Assembly: GCA_031213475.1 (NCBI GenBank)
Contig: JARUPZ010000030.1
Coordinates: forward strand, 1,300,885-1,364,884
Origin: Nereocystis luetkeana
Taxonomy: Eukaryota; Sar; Phaeophyceae; Laminariales; Laminariaceae
Length of the DNA: 64,000 nucleotides
Reading direction: 5' to 3'
Shown here: one piece after another, positions 21,921-33,317 of the stretch
Layout of the letters: every line of letters begins with the position of its first letter
Position numbering within the stretch: the first letter of the stretch is position 1
Position numbers and translations under genes: made by a program
The notes under the pieces: model-generated
The model's database searches: none
Told to the model about the DNA's origin: nothing
Seen by the model: the letters and a program-made list of their open reading frames with translations, nothing else

Positions 21921-22104
21921 GCCTACGTCTACCGTCGATTCGCGTCGAATTTATACGTGTACTCAACAATATATATACATATAGTTTCGAGTCCGTTGAA
22001 TCCCACCAACCTACATTGATCTCCGGGGCGAACCCCCCCGCCAAATACTCTTACTTGGCAAACCAAGAACCTTCGAGCGCTGTTCAGTCTAGAAAAAGAA
22101 GTGG

Positions 22105-22215
22105 TCACGCCTGGGACTCGAACCCACGCATACCATGCTCGGAGTCGTCCGCTTCCGAGCGCGGTATAGGTGGGTTCGAGTTTCTCTAAAGCAGTGCCCA
22201 CTGGCCTACTGAGTC
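22105..22215 (-). repeat. tRNA-Ser/Leu-like repeat
   Basis: On the minus strand TAGGCCAGTGG matches an A box and GGGTTCGAGTCCC a B box, about 80 bases apart. The T stem pairs in four of five positions but the acceptor does not pair, so it is a tRNA-derived repeat or pseudogene. It abuts the 219-bp repeat that follows. Confidence 0.5.
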
Positions 22216-22434
22216 GCAGACCAGCGGGCAGAGATACGCAGCCAACATATTCTTCCACTCCGATGCGTTTGGAGAGCCTGTTCTGTGACCGCGGGGCTCG
22301 ATTCAGCGATGCGCTCATGTGACGGCATCAACACATGCGCAGGCAAGACGCGACCGGACGGCTTTGTCAGGCGGGACCGACATTTGGTTTCAGAAAAAGG
22401 AGGGAGCAGGCGTCAAAGCACATGGGGAATACGG
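22216..22434. repeat. 219-bp dispersed repeat, copy 1
   Basis: From GCAGACCAGCGGGCAGAGAT to CACATGGGGAATACGG. The second copy at 25,322-25,540 has the same length and few differences; homology ends sharply on both sides. Neither copy has terminal inverted repeats that I can see. Confidence 0.85.
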
Positions 22435-23340
22435 TGCAGAATTCTTCGAAAAACTTAATTTTCCTCAACCTACTATCGTACCAGGAAAGATACGGTCCGC
22501 GTCCAATCGGGTTGACACCCATCACAAATGCGACGTATCGATGCCTTAGAAGTGAGCAGGAACGTGACCCCTGCCCGGTGGATGAATTCTAATAGAACAC
22601 AGACGATAGTGGTGAGCGCGCGATGGACGGACGTCGATCCGGGGAAGTCGGAACCATCGCGTGGGGAAAAAGCGGAGAGTTTTCCCTCGCCCGTGATGGA
22701 CCAAACCGGATATATGGGGCATGGCGGCGCATTCAGCGGGTGCGAGTCGGGGAAACCGCGGTGGGTTAACCGCGGTGCCGGCAGGGGGTGTGCCGTGCTA
22801 TATACTTCGTCCGCGGGGATACTCGTACTGTAATTGGTTGACATTTGGACCGGTGCGAAGCCCCCAACAGACTGCGTATCACTTTCACGAATGGCGTCGT
22901 CGTCAGCGGCCGCCAACCCGAAGAGGCTGCGTATCGGGGCCTAGAACGACCAAAATCGTGCAAGACGGCTTCGATGGGCGTACTACAATAGTATGAGTAT
23001 GAATAGAATGAGAAAAAGAGGAGGGGCCAAGTGAATCGCCGTAGGCTCTCTATCTCCGCCGCTCTGGCCTGCGGTATGAGCTGAAGCCAGTGTTCGACGA
23101 CATACTCGGAGACCGGTTTGTTTTAGCGGTACACGTATTTTATATATGAGTGCAACCCCACAACATTGCGACCAGTCAAGGTCGGGACGCCGCTGCTGCG
23201 AACCAAAGCAACCACAATGAGCTGATTGGTGGTCGCGTCGCGAAAGCGAAATGCCGGTGGCCCCCAACGCAGCCAGAGCGGGTCGAAACCGCCGATGGGG
23301 GAAAGAAATTCATCAGAAACAGACGCTCTGTATCGTTTTC
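22435..23340. other. No gene seen
   Basis: About 900 bp of mixed, fairly GC-rich sequence. Overlapping small frames have no recognisable domain. Confidence 0.45.
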
Positions 23341-23349
23341 GTCGGAGGG

Positions 23350-23527
23350 AATCGGGGGGGGGCGGAGGAGAGGGGGGGTGTACTCGATAGGAGATATATA
23401 CTCGACCTCATGCATGGCCGTAGTGGTATGACCATAGACCCTCGCATCCCTGCAATGCCGGGACGGAGCATGTCGGGTATTCACCGACCAGGCAGTTGCT
23501 TGCACCAAGCGCGAATCGCCGTGAGGT
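23350..23527 (-). mobile_element. PC-SINE copy F, 5' truncated
   Basis: Tail and part of the 3' body, with G-rich plus-strand tract at 23,350-23,379 as the poly-C tail. Homology stops after GCCGTGAGGTG and is followed by a long G tract near 23,550-23,572. Confidence 0.8.
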
Positions 23528-24000
23528 GGGGGCGGGGGGCGGCGGCGTGTTGGGGGGGGGGGGGGGGGGGGGTAGGAGCGTTCGCTGAATCTTATGCAGC
23601 TATCGCGTTCAAGCAGGCACGGCGTCCTACATGGACGCTGGAGGGAATTCGTCCTACCATCCCCCCCAATGAGGTAGAGGGTCGACCGGTCGTTGTTGAA
23701 GGTCTGTACGCTCAACCGAATGGGGGTGGAGGCCTGGAGGGACGGAGGACAAGCCGAAGCCGCCCCGTGACAAGACATGGCATGGTTCGATTCTCAGCAG
23801 AGGCGGCCTGGGTGGCCTTCATGCTTTCGAAAAAAGTTTTTAGTTTTAACGACACACTCCCCGTCGGATCCGTATCCAAGAGAGCGTCGTAACCAAGGGC
23901 AGGAGGGCCGTGATGCTTGATCTTGGTGGCAACCAAAACACGTCGTTCGTCGTCACAACTCCAACATCGAGGCACGGTCTCTGCACAGAGAACGAGGCAA
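23528..24000. other. No gene seen
   Basis: Starts with a G tract, then mixed sequence. No recognised domain. Confidence 0.4.
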
Positions 24001-24002
24001 GC

Positions 24003-24150
24003 GAGGGGGGGGAAGGGCGCACTCATTATCATGCATGGCCGTAGTCGTATCGCCATAGACCCTCGCCCTCGCATCCCTAATGCCGAGAGGGGGGGGGGGT
24101 ACTCATATCATGCATGGCGGTAGTCATATGACCATACGCGGGCGGGGGGG
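24003..24150 (-). mobile_element. Two PC-SINE tail fragments
   Basis: Two short units, each GGGGG... then ATCATGCATGGC(C/G)GTAGTC(G/A)TAT, at 24,003-24,083 and 24,088-24,150. Each represents the last 60-80 bases of the retroposon. Confidence 0.7.
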
Positions 24151-24229
24151 CGGGGAGGGGTCCAGCGCGTTCAGCACCATGCTCCAGGGCGAGGATAAAT
24201 GCCGCGGCGCGGCCCGGTGACACATAATA

Positions 24230-25200
24230 AGGCACACCATGGCTGGACTTGACGGCTAGTTATTTGTTGGTTGGCGATGTGGGCCAACTAGGGCTGCAAA
24301 TATTGGGCACGCCTTGGCTGGACTCACGTGGCTAAATGTTTTTTGGGTGGCGAAGTGTGCCAACTAGGGCTGCCAATAAGGGGCATGCGATGGCTGGGCT
24401 TCTGACTAGTTGTTGGTTGGGTGGCGAAGTGAGCCAACTAGGGTTGTCAATAAGGGGCATGCCTTGGCTGGATTTCAGACTAGTTGTTGGTTGGGTGGCA
24501 AGGTGAACCTACTAGGGCTGTGAATAAGGCATATGCCTTGGCTGGAATTCACGACTAGTTGTTTAGTTGGGTGGAGAAGCAAGCCAACTAACTGACACGA
24601 AGTCCTCATGAAAAAAACAACAGTTGGGTGGCGAAGTGAGCCAACTAGGGTTGTCAAGAAGGGGCATGCCTTGGCTGGACTTCTGACTAGTTGTTCGTCG
24701 GGTGGCTAAGTGAACCAACTAGGGCTGTGAATAAGGCATATGTCTTGGCTGGAATTCACGACTAGTTGTTTAGTTGGGTGGAGAAGCAAGCCAACTAGCC
24801 GACTTAAAGTCGATGAAAAACAAATTTTGGGCGGCGAAGTAAGTCAACTCGGGCTGTCAATAAGGGGCACGCCTTGGCTGGACTTCTGACTAGTTGTTAG
24901 TCGAGTGGCAAATTGAACCAACTAGGGCTGTCAATAAGGCATACGCCTTGGCTGGACTTCACGGCTAGTAGTTTAGTTGGGTAGAGAAGCAAGCCAACTA
25001 GCCGACTTAAAGTCGATAAAAAAAAAGCAGTTGGGTGGCGTAGTGAGCCAACCAGGGCTTTCAATAAGGGGCACGCCTTGGCTGGATTTCCCAAGACTAG
25101 TCATTAGCTGGGTGGGTAGGACTGTGAACAAGGGGTATGCCTTGGCTGGACTTCACGACTAGTTGTTTAGTTGGGTGGCGAAGCAAGCCAACCAACTGAC
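24230..25200. repeat. Satellite with higher-order period
   Basis: About 1 kb of tandem units built on CCTTGGCTGGACTTC ... GACTAGTTGTT ... GTTGGGTGGCGAAG ... CCAACTAGGGCTG. Unit starts near 24,307, 24,383, 24,457, 24,529, 24,664, 24,735, 24,867, 24,939, 25,071 and 25,135. From 24,457 a short (about 72 bp) and a long (about 133 bp) unit alternate, giving a period of 203-207 bp. The long unit has an extra segment with an A run. Confidence 0.93.
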
Positions 25201-25321
25201 TTATAAAATCCGTAGTTGAAAAATCACACACACATCAAGCCACAAAATCGCGCCAATTAGGGGTGCAAAAGACGCAGAAGAGTGCGCAGCAAACTATACT
25301 GCTGCAACTGCAAAATACCTA

Positions 25322-25540
25322 GCAGACCAGCGGGCAGAGATATAAAGCCAACATATTCTTCCACTCCGGATGCACCTGGAGAGCCTGTTCTGTGACCGCG
25401 GGGCTCGATTCAGCGATGCGCTCATGTGACGGCATCAACACATGCGCAGGTAAGACGCCACCGGACGGCTTTGTCAGGCGGGGCCGACATTGGTTTCAGA
25501 AAAAGGAGGGAGCAGGCGTCAAAGGACATGGGGAATACGG
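25322..25540. repeat. 219-bp dispersed repeat, copy 2
   Basis: Same boundaries as the copy at 22,216-22,434, but without the tRNA-like neighbour. It follows the satellite by about 120 bp. Confidence 0.85.
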
Positions 25541-25752
25541 GAAGACCAGATTCTGGCTGGGTTCGGGCCCAAAGGCTATTCACCACACCAAACCAGAATC
25601 GGGTTTGAAAGTGCTTGCGAGAAACCAAAACGCTACTTTCGGTTTTTAAAGCGGAAACAAATTTTTAGGAATTTGGGATTCAGCAGCAAACAACGAATAA
25701 CGAAATAAAAGTACGGGATTAGAAACACCGATGTCTTCGTGCGAGATGCTGA

Positions 25753-25786
<34 letters not shown>

Positions 25787-25945
25787 GTGGCTCGCTGCGT
25801 GTGTTTGTGTACTCTGTGCTCTATAGCAGCCATGCGAAGAGTGCCAGTCGATGCGACCGGAGCGTGTTGTGCAGTTCGTCCGTAGGCGTGCTGCGGGTGT
25901 GCGTGTGGTGCGGTCACACGCCCCAGAGCCCAGAGTACGTACGTG
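25541..25945. other. Spacer with (GCT)n
   Basis: A (GCT)n array of about ten units at 25,755-25,786. The Gln/Ala runs in frames across it are artefacts. Confidence 0.5.
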
Positions 25946-26030
25946 TTCCGTCCCGGCATCGTAGGGATGCGAGGGTCTATGATCATACGACTACGGCCAT
26001 GCATGACATGAGTGTATCACGCCCCTCCTC
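25946..26030 (+). mobile_element. PC-SINE tail fragment
   Basis: CCGTCCCGGCATCGTAGGGA, then GGTCTATGATCATACGACTA and a short C-rich end. About 80 bp. Confidence 0.75.
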
Positions 26031-26395
26031 CCCTACACCCCCTACCATAGCCTTGGACTCAACTTTGAACAAACGGCCCCTAACCCCCAAGGGCGAGTCG
26101 CCCTGAAGCAGATGATCGCTTGAGGGACGGCGCGGTCATGAACAAGGTGCCGCGCCGAGCTGCAAGACGTTACCGGCCGACATTTGTTTAGGCCACACCA
26201 CTGGGATGGCTGTTGAGCGGGAGGGGCGTCAGCCCGGTGGCCTCTGTATACTCCCCAGAGTCGTACACTTCGTAGTATCGTAGGGGCCAGCATCCTCCAT
26301 GAGCTTGCCGCCGACATCTAGGAGATGATTTAGCATGGTGAAGGGGGGGGGGGGGTGTCGGGCGAGAAATCGGCGCAAGAGCTGACCAGGTGTAG
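26031..26395. other. No gene seen
   Basis: A G tract near 26,341 and mixed sequence. A minus-strand frame of 91 codons has no recognisable domain. Confidence 0.4.
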
Positions 26396-26399
26396 TATA

Positions 26400-26519
26400 T
26401 TATTTCGGGGGAACTTAGTCGTCAGGACCTAAAATGCTTAGTAAAAAAAGAATAGAATATAACAGGATATTGTATGTGTATGATAGGTCCTGATCACTAT
26501 TAATATGGTCCCCCGTAAT
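26400..26519. mobile_element. MITE-1 copy 6, diverged
   Basis: The right arm (ATGGTCCCCCGTAATA) is good, while the left arm (TTCGGGGGAACTTAG) is diverged and the inner arms read CAGGACC/GGTCCTGA. An extra ATCACTATT lies in the right arm. Confidence 0.75.
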
Positions 26520-26749
26520 AGCTTAGGTTTACACGGCGTCGTCGAGAATAAGGCTATTCACGGCTCGTCCGTATCGCGTATGAAGCTCAGCTTAGGGTCG
26601 AACTCCGTATATATACGCGCAACATACGCGGCAGCTTGCGGGAGTCGGTGACAGGCATGACAGGCGGATGGCCCTGTGGCGAGCATGCAGATGTCTCTCG
26701 ACCTCCAGAAGTTGCGTCACCTCCTCAGGTCAATTGTTACGTTGTCGGA

Positions 26750-27235
26750 ATTGCAGTTAGTTTGAAAAAAAAAAACCCTTTCAGCACGTTTCCACGAGCT
26801 TTTTGTCCCGGCATTGGGGATTTTTTCGGTGCTTCTCTTCTCAGAATGGGTCGGAAAAAAAGGTGCTTAAAAGGTGTACCTGGTACAACCGATACATTAT
26901 GTCTAGGACAGTGTCCCGCTTTTCCTAGCGCGCAGGTGTAGGAAATCACCGCCAGCGCCTTTATTTTCGTCCAACTGAGCAAAGCAACGATTGCGATCCC
27001 TGAAAGGATAGTTTTTTTAAAACATATGTTCGGAGATCGTACCCGTCTCCGACTCAGTGGGATCGAGAATGGACTGGCGGTGATCTCCTGCAACTGCGCC
27101 CTAGGCAAAGGAAGACACTGCACTGTGTGTGTATATCTTGGGAGAAAAGTTTGGCCCATTCTGAAAAAATCGAAAACCAATTTCCCCCCATTTCCGGGGC
27201 AACAGCTTTTCGTGTGAACGCGCCGAGAAGAACCT
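26750..27235. repeat. Large diverged inverted repeat
   Basis: Left arm at about 26,750-26,958 and right arm at about 27,070-27,235. GGAAATCACCGCCA at the inner end of the left arm pairs with TGGCGGTGATCTCC in the right arm. Further out CAGAATGGGTCGG pairs with TTGGCCCATTCTG, and GTCCCGGCATTGGGG with CCCCCATTTCCGGGGC. The loop is about 110 bp. It could be a fold-back element or two opposed copies of one repeat. Confidence 0.7.
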
Positions 27236-27239
27236 TTAT

Positions 27240-28970
27240 CCAAAGTGACTTTTGCAAATTCGACCGCATAAGAATTGGTCTCAGCGACCTATATCTTACG
27301 ACAAAGAGAAATCCTGCTATGGAGGTGGCCGAGCGGATCGATCCCCTACCAGCCGTTTCTCTCCTAAAACAAGTCCTAAACAACGGTCCTCGCACCGCCC
27401 ATGGAAATCGTCGTATACGGAAAACTCCTCGCTGAAATATGGGCGTCGCCATTCTTGGTTTATACCCTGACTAGGAAGGGCACCGACGGTCACAACGCCC
27501 GCCCATTATTCCTCTATATGGTGCGACTCCAAATCACCACGGTTTTTTATTTGCCAATCTCGAGCAGAAACGCAAACACGCGTATAAATAGCATGATCAA
27601 AAGACCCTCACCATCTCACAGCCGAGGTGCCTTGAAAAACAATACGAACAATAGAAAAACACAAGAAAATAAATGGGTCGAAAACGCCCAGCAGCTTGCA
27701 AAGATCTATTTTCTTGTCGACTTTCTTGCGATCTCGCAGCTCAGGTGAGTTTCGCCTTTCAAACGCTTTGAAAAAAACAAAACCACAATTGTCGATCCGC
27801 CCTGGGTAGAGTTGTAAACCAGCGGTGATACCCTCGTCTCGGAGATGCCTCTCCACCTCTCTAGGCACGGCAGCACCTTCTGGCGCATCAGAGGCCCTTC
27901 GTGGTATATTTTTCGGGTCTGGTGGGGTATACCATCATACCAATTTCTTCGGTACTTTTCCGACCACAATGCGCTGAACAAACGTTTTAAAATTTTTGTC
28001 GAACACAGCTTCGACAATTTTTCTTCGATCGTAACCCTCGAGTGCAGCAATACCTGCACATTGTTGACCGCCTACCCCAGTCTACTACACCCACTCCGAG
28101 CTACCGCAATCGCAGCGCCAACGGGGACGAACAACGCTGATCTCTCCGAGTTTCCCTCTTCGGCCACCGTTGTCTGCGACGGAGCGCAACCGCCGCCGCG
28201 GGCACCGCCGCCGCCGCCGTTGCTTGACCCCACCCGAGGAGAAGAATACATCATATACTCGCTCTTGCGATCTCCTTCCTGCTAGACCCCCTGCACCGGC
28301 CATAGTAGTTCGGGTGGGCTGGTGTTACCAAGCTAGAGCGTCTGTTTGGGGTGGCCTGCCGCTCTCCATCACCAATTTCCCCCGATTTTTCGCAGAAGCA
28401 CGGGTGATATTCTTTTCGACGGTAGCGACAGCGTGGGACGGGTTTAACCCCTCAAGCATTGCGCCAATGGGGGCAACAATCGTAGGTCAACGAACGATTG
28501 ACGTACGTAAGACCAATGAGACACCCACTTGTCTCGTGCGCAAAATTCCACTACGTACGTACCATGATTCGGCCAACCGCCGCAACACCGCTTATTTTTT
28601 ACCGGGCTGATTTTTTACTCCCAACGAGACCCCCCACATGGGATCATTCTTCGCGCCTCGTGTGCACGACATTCGAACGCGGCGCCATGGTTGTACATTC
28701 TGATGCTGAATCGGGGTCAGCTCGCGTATGGTAAAACCTCGCGCGCACCATCAACGACACGAGTACAACTTGGTGCGCATACCGCACGCTCTGTAGCACT
28801 TTCCCTGCGTGGAACGCCGCCGGAACTCTGCCCATTTTGTTTTAGTGTTTTCTCCTCCCCGCCTGCGGATGGGTTGTGCGTCTACCGCTACTGGTGAAAG
28901 CCAGCCCAGACGCGGGACTATTCCCACACAGGCAACCGGGACCCCTCACCCCCCTCCCCCCCCCTATTTT
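27240..28970. other. No recognised gene; a tRNA A-box-like string
   Basis: About 1.7 kb. GGTGGCCGAGCGGA near 27,325 matches the D-arm of Ser/Leu-type tRNAs, but no T arm follows. A CCG-rich block at 28,190-28,225 gives proline- or glycine-rich frames. Frames of 100-146 codons here lack a recognisable domain. Confidence 0.4.
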
Positions 28971-28975
28971 ATATA

Positions 28976-29482
28976 GGTTGGCGTCGGTTGGCAACGACAC
29001 TGTAAAACATGCCGCTCACCACGTGAACTAGACAACCAGGGTACCGTTTTTTTTTTTGGCGATCGCCCACAGCTGGTTGTCGAGTTAGATCATTTGTGCG
29101 AGGTAAAAAAGCTTTACTCTGCACAAGGAAATTGATCGTATCACGTAGTGTTCAAGGTAAGGCACCCAAGAGGCAGTTACATAATACTCCCATTGCTGTC
29201 TCTGAAAATGCCTACACCGGAAATTAAATTAACTTATTGAAGCTGTCATACATATGCAAGTCCGCCTCACAAGCGGTTCTTAGTAGGATGCAGCTCACCC
29301 TTCATGCGACTCGCCAGACACCTCGCGGCGCTTCGCGCTTGGTGCAAGTAATGTCTGCCTGGTCGGTGAAAACCCAACATGCTCCGTCCCGGCATTGTAG
29401 GGATGCGAGGGTCTATGGTCATACGACTACGGCCATGCATGAGATCGAGTACATCTCTCCTATCGAGTACACTCCCCCCCTT
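28976..29482 (+). mobile_element. PC-SINE copy I, full length
   Basis: Head GGTTGGCGTCGGTTGGCAAC after a C tract and CTATTTTATATA. A T run lies near 29,047; the body reads GAGTTAGATCATTTGTGCG, AAGGCACCCAAGAGGCAGTT and CTTATTGAAGCTGTCAT. It ends with the duplicated tail CGAGTACATCTCTCCTATCG and a C-rich end. Confidence 0.9.
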
Positions 29483-29559
29483 CCCCCCTGCACGTTGTGG
29501 GCGTAAAACAACTCTTGTGGAAACATTGAACAATGTGGCACACCATTGGGCGTGCCAAA

Positions 29560-30000
29560 CTGAAAAGTTGTCGAGACCTTGCGGGCTTCGCTGCATGTGC
29601 TGAACGTCTCCACAACGATTTTTTTTAACGCGCACATTGTGCGAAACGATGGTCCCGGCCACACCTGTGCCACGCTTTCCCTCAACCAGAAGGGGCTTCA
29701 CCAAACTCTCTTTTGGTTGGTCCGTTCTGTTCACAATAAACTTTAAGAGGGTTCTTCACGTGCCCGCTGAAGCGTTCCCTTGGGCTTGACTCCCCCGAAG
29801 AGATACATCTCCGGCGCGGGGCGTCCACCGCCGCGTATGCCTCGTCCGCTGCAAGCACCATGATAAATCCCCCACGAAAAAAACGTGAAGATTCCCCCGA
29901 ACACCTAATGGCGGGAAATACGTAACTACGTTTTTGGGGTCCCCAGGTGTAGCAACTAAAACTGCTGTGTGCCATATAGGTGCGGCGGAATAACAACAAC
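29560..30000 (-). mobile_element. Possible copia-type LTR element trace
   Basis: A minus-strand stretch includes MVLAADEAYAAVDAPRRR and, further on, a CGRDHRFAQC string that resembles the zinc knuckle of copia-like gag proteins. It is a broken fossil fragment with no LTRs or pol region seen. Weak evidence. Confidence 0.25.
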
Positions 30001-30009
30001 AACCTAATG

Positions 30010-30970
30010 GAAGCTGAGCGTGCGTGCAGCGGTACGGCTAGCACATGCTACGGTACGTGGGGGGCGGTGCACCCACTATCTGCTGAGGCAGCTCCGCGCT
30101 CGAGGGGCTTTGTACCTCTCGCCTAAAACCTGAGTTTTCATAAAAACGGAAAATGGACCCCGACGAACAAATCTCACGGGCTAGGTACACAACGGATATT
30201 AGCCCCTTTGAGACCCCCGAGATAACAACTAGAACAACAACAACTTTGGGTGTTCCATCAACCATCTACGAGCAGCAGCATGAGCGCCCAGCAGCAGTGC
30301 GGGCAGGATCAAGCTTCGTTCGTGCTGTACGACCCCTTGCATAGTAACTCGGACACCATGTTATCATCCCCCAACCACGCAGTGGCCGTTGCTGTAATCG
30401 ACGCCACTTTTGATTGGCCATTGCTGAAGCCCCAAGAGGGATAACTCATCAAGCACGCATGCATGAGACTCCAACGGCTACCTTTGGGGTAGATAAAGAG
30501 GGTCGTCAGCCGAGGAGGACCCGCTAGTCAGAAAAAAAAAATCGGGGAATCAAGCGCTACCCGTATGGCAGTAGTAGCACGCATCGACTACTGCAAGCTA
30601 AAAAAGAGCTTTGAGTCCGCACAAAAGGGACGTGCGATCGTTTTTTTTCGGTTTCTCTCGACAACGGTAAGAGTGCTAAAGAAGTACAAGAATTCGAACA
30701 TTCTGTTTTCGGAAGGCTCTCGACCAGGTCTTATGTCCGAAAAAACACTGGTTCTTCGGTATTGGCAACAATGCCCTCACATCCGCCCCAGACATCAAGC
30801 TTCCTGCAACAAGACCGATTTCCCGTTGTCGGCAGGTTGGCCGCGACCGTATTCGTAACCAGATAGGCGACGTAATTCCGAAATCTGACCGAAAAATCGA
30901 GGTTCGGCAGTGTTTAAGCCCTCGGGGTCAGAACTGTTGGTAGTGCGGGCGATAAAGAGCGTGCGGGGGC
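30010..30970. other. No gene seen
   Basis: About 950 bp of mixed sequence. Contains AACAACAACAACAA near 29,993 and 30,232. No recognised domain. Confidence 0.45.
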
Positions 30971-30974
30971 GCGG

Positions 30975-32115
30975 CAACTTCGCCGAGAGCATAGACTGCG
31001 CGCACCCCATCGTGCGAGCGAAGAAAACGGCATGCTTGAACGCGATTAGCCTTGTAACGAGCCTGCCAAATATTGGAGCCAATTTCTCGATGTCAAAAAG
31101 CAATGCGTAAGCGCTCGAGATTCCTTGAGCTGCTGATATGACAATATGAAACATCATTCACACGACAATCACGGTTGTGTAGCCTATGCGCTCGGGGTCA
31201 ACACAGTAACAGTTAGTACCGCGAGCGCACGAGAGAGAGCGCACGGCGGCGCGACAACCTACCGAGTCAACCTACCGAGAGAGTGGAGTGTACACATCCC
31301 ATCGTGCGAGCGAAAAAATGAGCTTGGTCGGCCACGAACAGGCTTGTAACGAGCCATGCCAAATATAGGAGCTAGTTTCTCGAAATCAAAACGGCCTTGT
31401 CAACTCTGTCCGGCGTGGCCCACATCACGACAGCTGGAGGCGCAAGCCCACAGTCTGTAGTGAGATGGCACGTGAGGAGTACGTTAGGTCAATCCCGACG
31501 GTAGTACTGGTGCATGCCACCCTCCATGCGCCTCACTTCGACTGGTTCTTCGAAAACTGACCTCTCGTACATCCAAAACTTTGTTTTATTTAACTTCAGT
31601 GGGGATTGGACAGCTCCGAGCTGGGTCGGTCTTGTTTGTTAGCTGGCACCACTCTAGAGAATCTTGGACACCTCTGACAATTCTTCTCGAAGCCGATCAA
31701 GCTCGTGTTTCGCTCACACGATGGGAAGTGTATGGTAGTACGCTCTTCAGGTTTCCTGCGCCCCCGACACTCAGGCTCACTCACATGATCATCGTCGCGG
31801 CTAGTGCTCGGCCTGGTCAGAATAAAAAATCGAAAACATCGACGCTTGCCAGTCGTATACCCCAATTGATGCTGAAATAGTGTGTAGCTATGTTGTGTTT
31901 AACAGCTATACCTTGGCTGTCTTGTTTTTTCGATGCAGCAAATCTCGAGCAATCTTCGACGGCCTCGCAACAAGTCTGCTCGCGGTCTATCCAGCCCGTT
32001 TTTTCGCTCACACGATGGGATGTGTACAGTCCACTCAGTAGGCGGGTTGCATCCTCGGCACGCGCTTTCTCGGGCACACTCGCGGACGAGAAGTGTACGG
32101 CCGAAGATGCATCAA
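30975..32115. repeat. Four-unit inverted and direct repeat
   Basis: Two plus units (about 30,975-31,110 and 31,225-31,400) and two minus units (about 31,660-31,760 and 31,935-32,110). All share the core CCCATCGTGYGAGCGAA, at 31,005, 31,298, 31,710 (reverse) and 32,003 (reverse). The plus units also share CTTGTAACGAGCC and CCAAATAT(T)GGAGC. The centre of symmetry is near 31,510. Confidence 0.75.
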
Positions 32116-32342
32116 TCGCCAAGAAGCTGAGGACTCGGTGATAATTCGGAAATGAATCGCCTACTTGTACATGGTCCCGAGCACGGTCGTGGCCAACGTG
32201 TCGTCGGCCGGAAATCCGTCTTGATGGTCCCTCTATAGTGCCAGTATGCGCCGGCCAACCATACCGGCACTGTAGCGGCAACCAGCAATACACCCCACAC
32301 TGCCACACTGGTGGATCTGAACTGCGTAAAGCGATTCCACAA
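32112..32342 (-). CDS. Possible exon with membrane segment
   Basis: A minus-strand frame of 76 codons begins MWNRFTQFRSTSVAVWGVLL and continues VAATVPVWLAGAYWHYRGTI. The run from SVAV to WLAG is a convincing hydrophobic helix preceded by a basic N-terminus, as in a signal anchor. The tail after about residue 45 is Arg/Ser/Pro-rich and probably past a splice site. There is loose resemblance to the N-terminus of GPI-transamidase PIG-S proteins, but not enough to name it. Confidence 0.25.
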   Translation of the reverse strand: MWNRFTQFRSTSVAVWGVLLVAATVPVWLAGAYWHYRGTIKTDFRPTTRWPRPCSGPCTSRRFISELSPSPQLLGD

Positions 32343-32406
32343 GCAGGATATATAGACAGCCGGCGCTACTCAACCGGCATTGTAGAGGGACTACTATCAT
32401 ATACTA

Positions 32407-32443
<37 letters not shown>

Positions 32444-33105
32444 GCCCAGCTAGTATTTCTGTCGCTGACTAACACGGCGTAGGCTCTACCAACGCGACCA
32501 CCACGATCGCAAATCAGGCATCATACCCTTACCCCTCGGCCCTATTGGCTTTTTTTCCCGTTCTTTTTGGTCGTCCCTGACGTCACCGCGTGACGGTATG
32601 ACATAGCCCTGACGGCCATCTCAAGTTACGCGGTCAAGGAAGTCCACTCTCCAAACATGACAGCATTTGCTTACTTCACTCATAGTAGCCGTTTTCAAAG
32701 CGGGTGGGACAAGAACATACAGTAAACGGGGGATACATATCTATATATATATATATATATTAAGGACATGATTAAGTAAATACAAGTAAGCATACGTACA
32801 TATAAAAATACTTGGTATGTTCTCATGCCTTGCATGCACATACCGTAGAAGCGCTTCTTCCTTGAGTAGCGTATCGTGCCCACACACTACCGGCCTATCT
32901 GCGTGCTGCATTGATAGAATCATGTCGAGCTTTCCACGCCGCCTTTGATGTTGATCCCGGCGGTAACATAAACTGAAAGGTGGCAGGGTTGCCACCGTCT
33001 TCGCGAGGGCAGGCCTAACCCTCGTTTTCATCGATAGGAGTTCCCCTTTTTCGTCCCCCTCTCTTCCTGCCAGAGCGTGGTATATTCCGTCTACCTACGC
33101 AGGTC
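32343..33105. other. Spacer with (TA)n
   Basis: A (TA)n run at 32,405-32,440 and another at 32,742-32,762. Nothing else was recognised. Confidence 0.5.
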
Positions 33106-33111
33106 AATTGC

Positions 33112-33192
33112 ACTATCCCCCCTCAGTGATACGACGGTCTATGGTCATACGAATACGACTACGCATGGCATTGGTACCCGCCCCCCGCCCCC
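33112..33192 (+). mobile_element. PC-SINE tail fragment
   Basis: ATACGACGGTCTATGGTCAT, then ACTACGCATGGCATTGGTAC and a C-rich end. Confidence 0.7.
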
Positions 33193-33317
33193 GCTGGCTT
33201 TCTTCGAAGTATTCCACACCTCGCTTTTTAAGTAGCTGGAGTAGGACACCAGGTCAACCAGCAAACCAGTACCCGGCGTAGGAGGATGTCGGGAAGGAAG
33301 AAGAGGTGGCCCAAGAG

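Noticed and set aside
22105-22215. Functional tRNA-Ser/Leu gene
   Set aside because: The acceptor strands do not pair beyond three bases and the D arm does not fold, so only a tRNA-derived repeat is claimed.
24230-25200. CRISPR-like array
   Set aside because: Units are contiguous and diverged with no unique spacers; it is an ordinary eukaryotic satellite.
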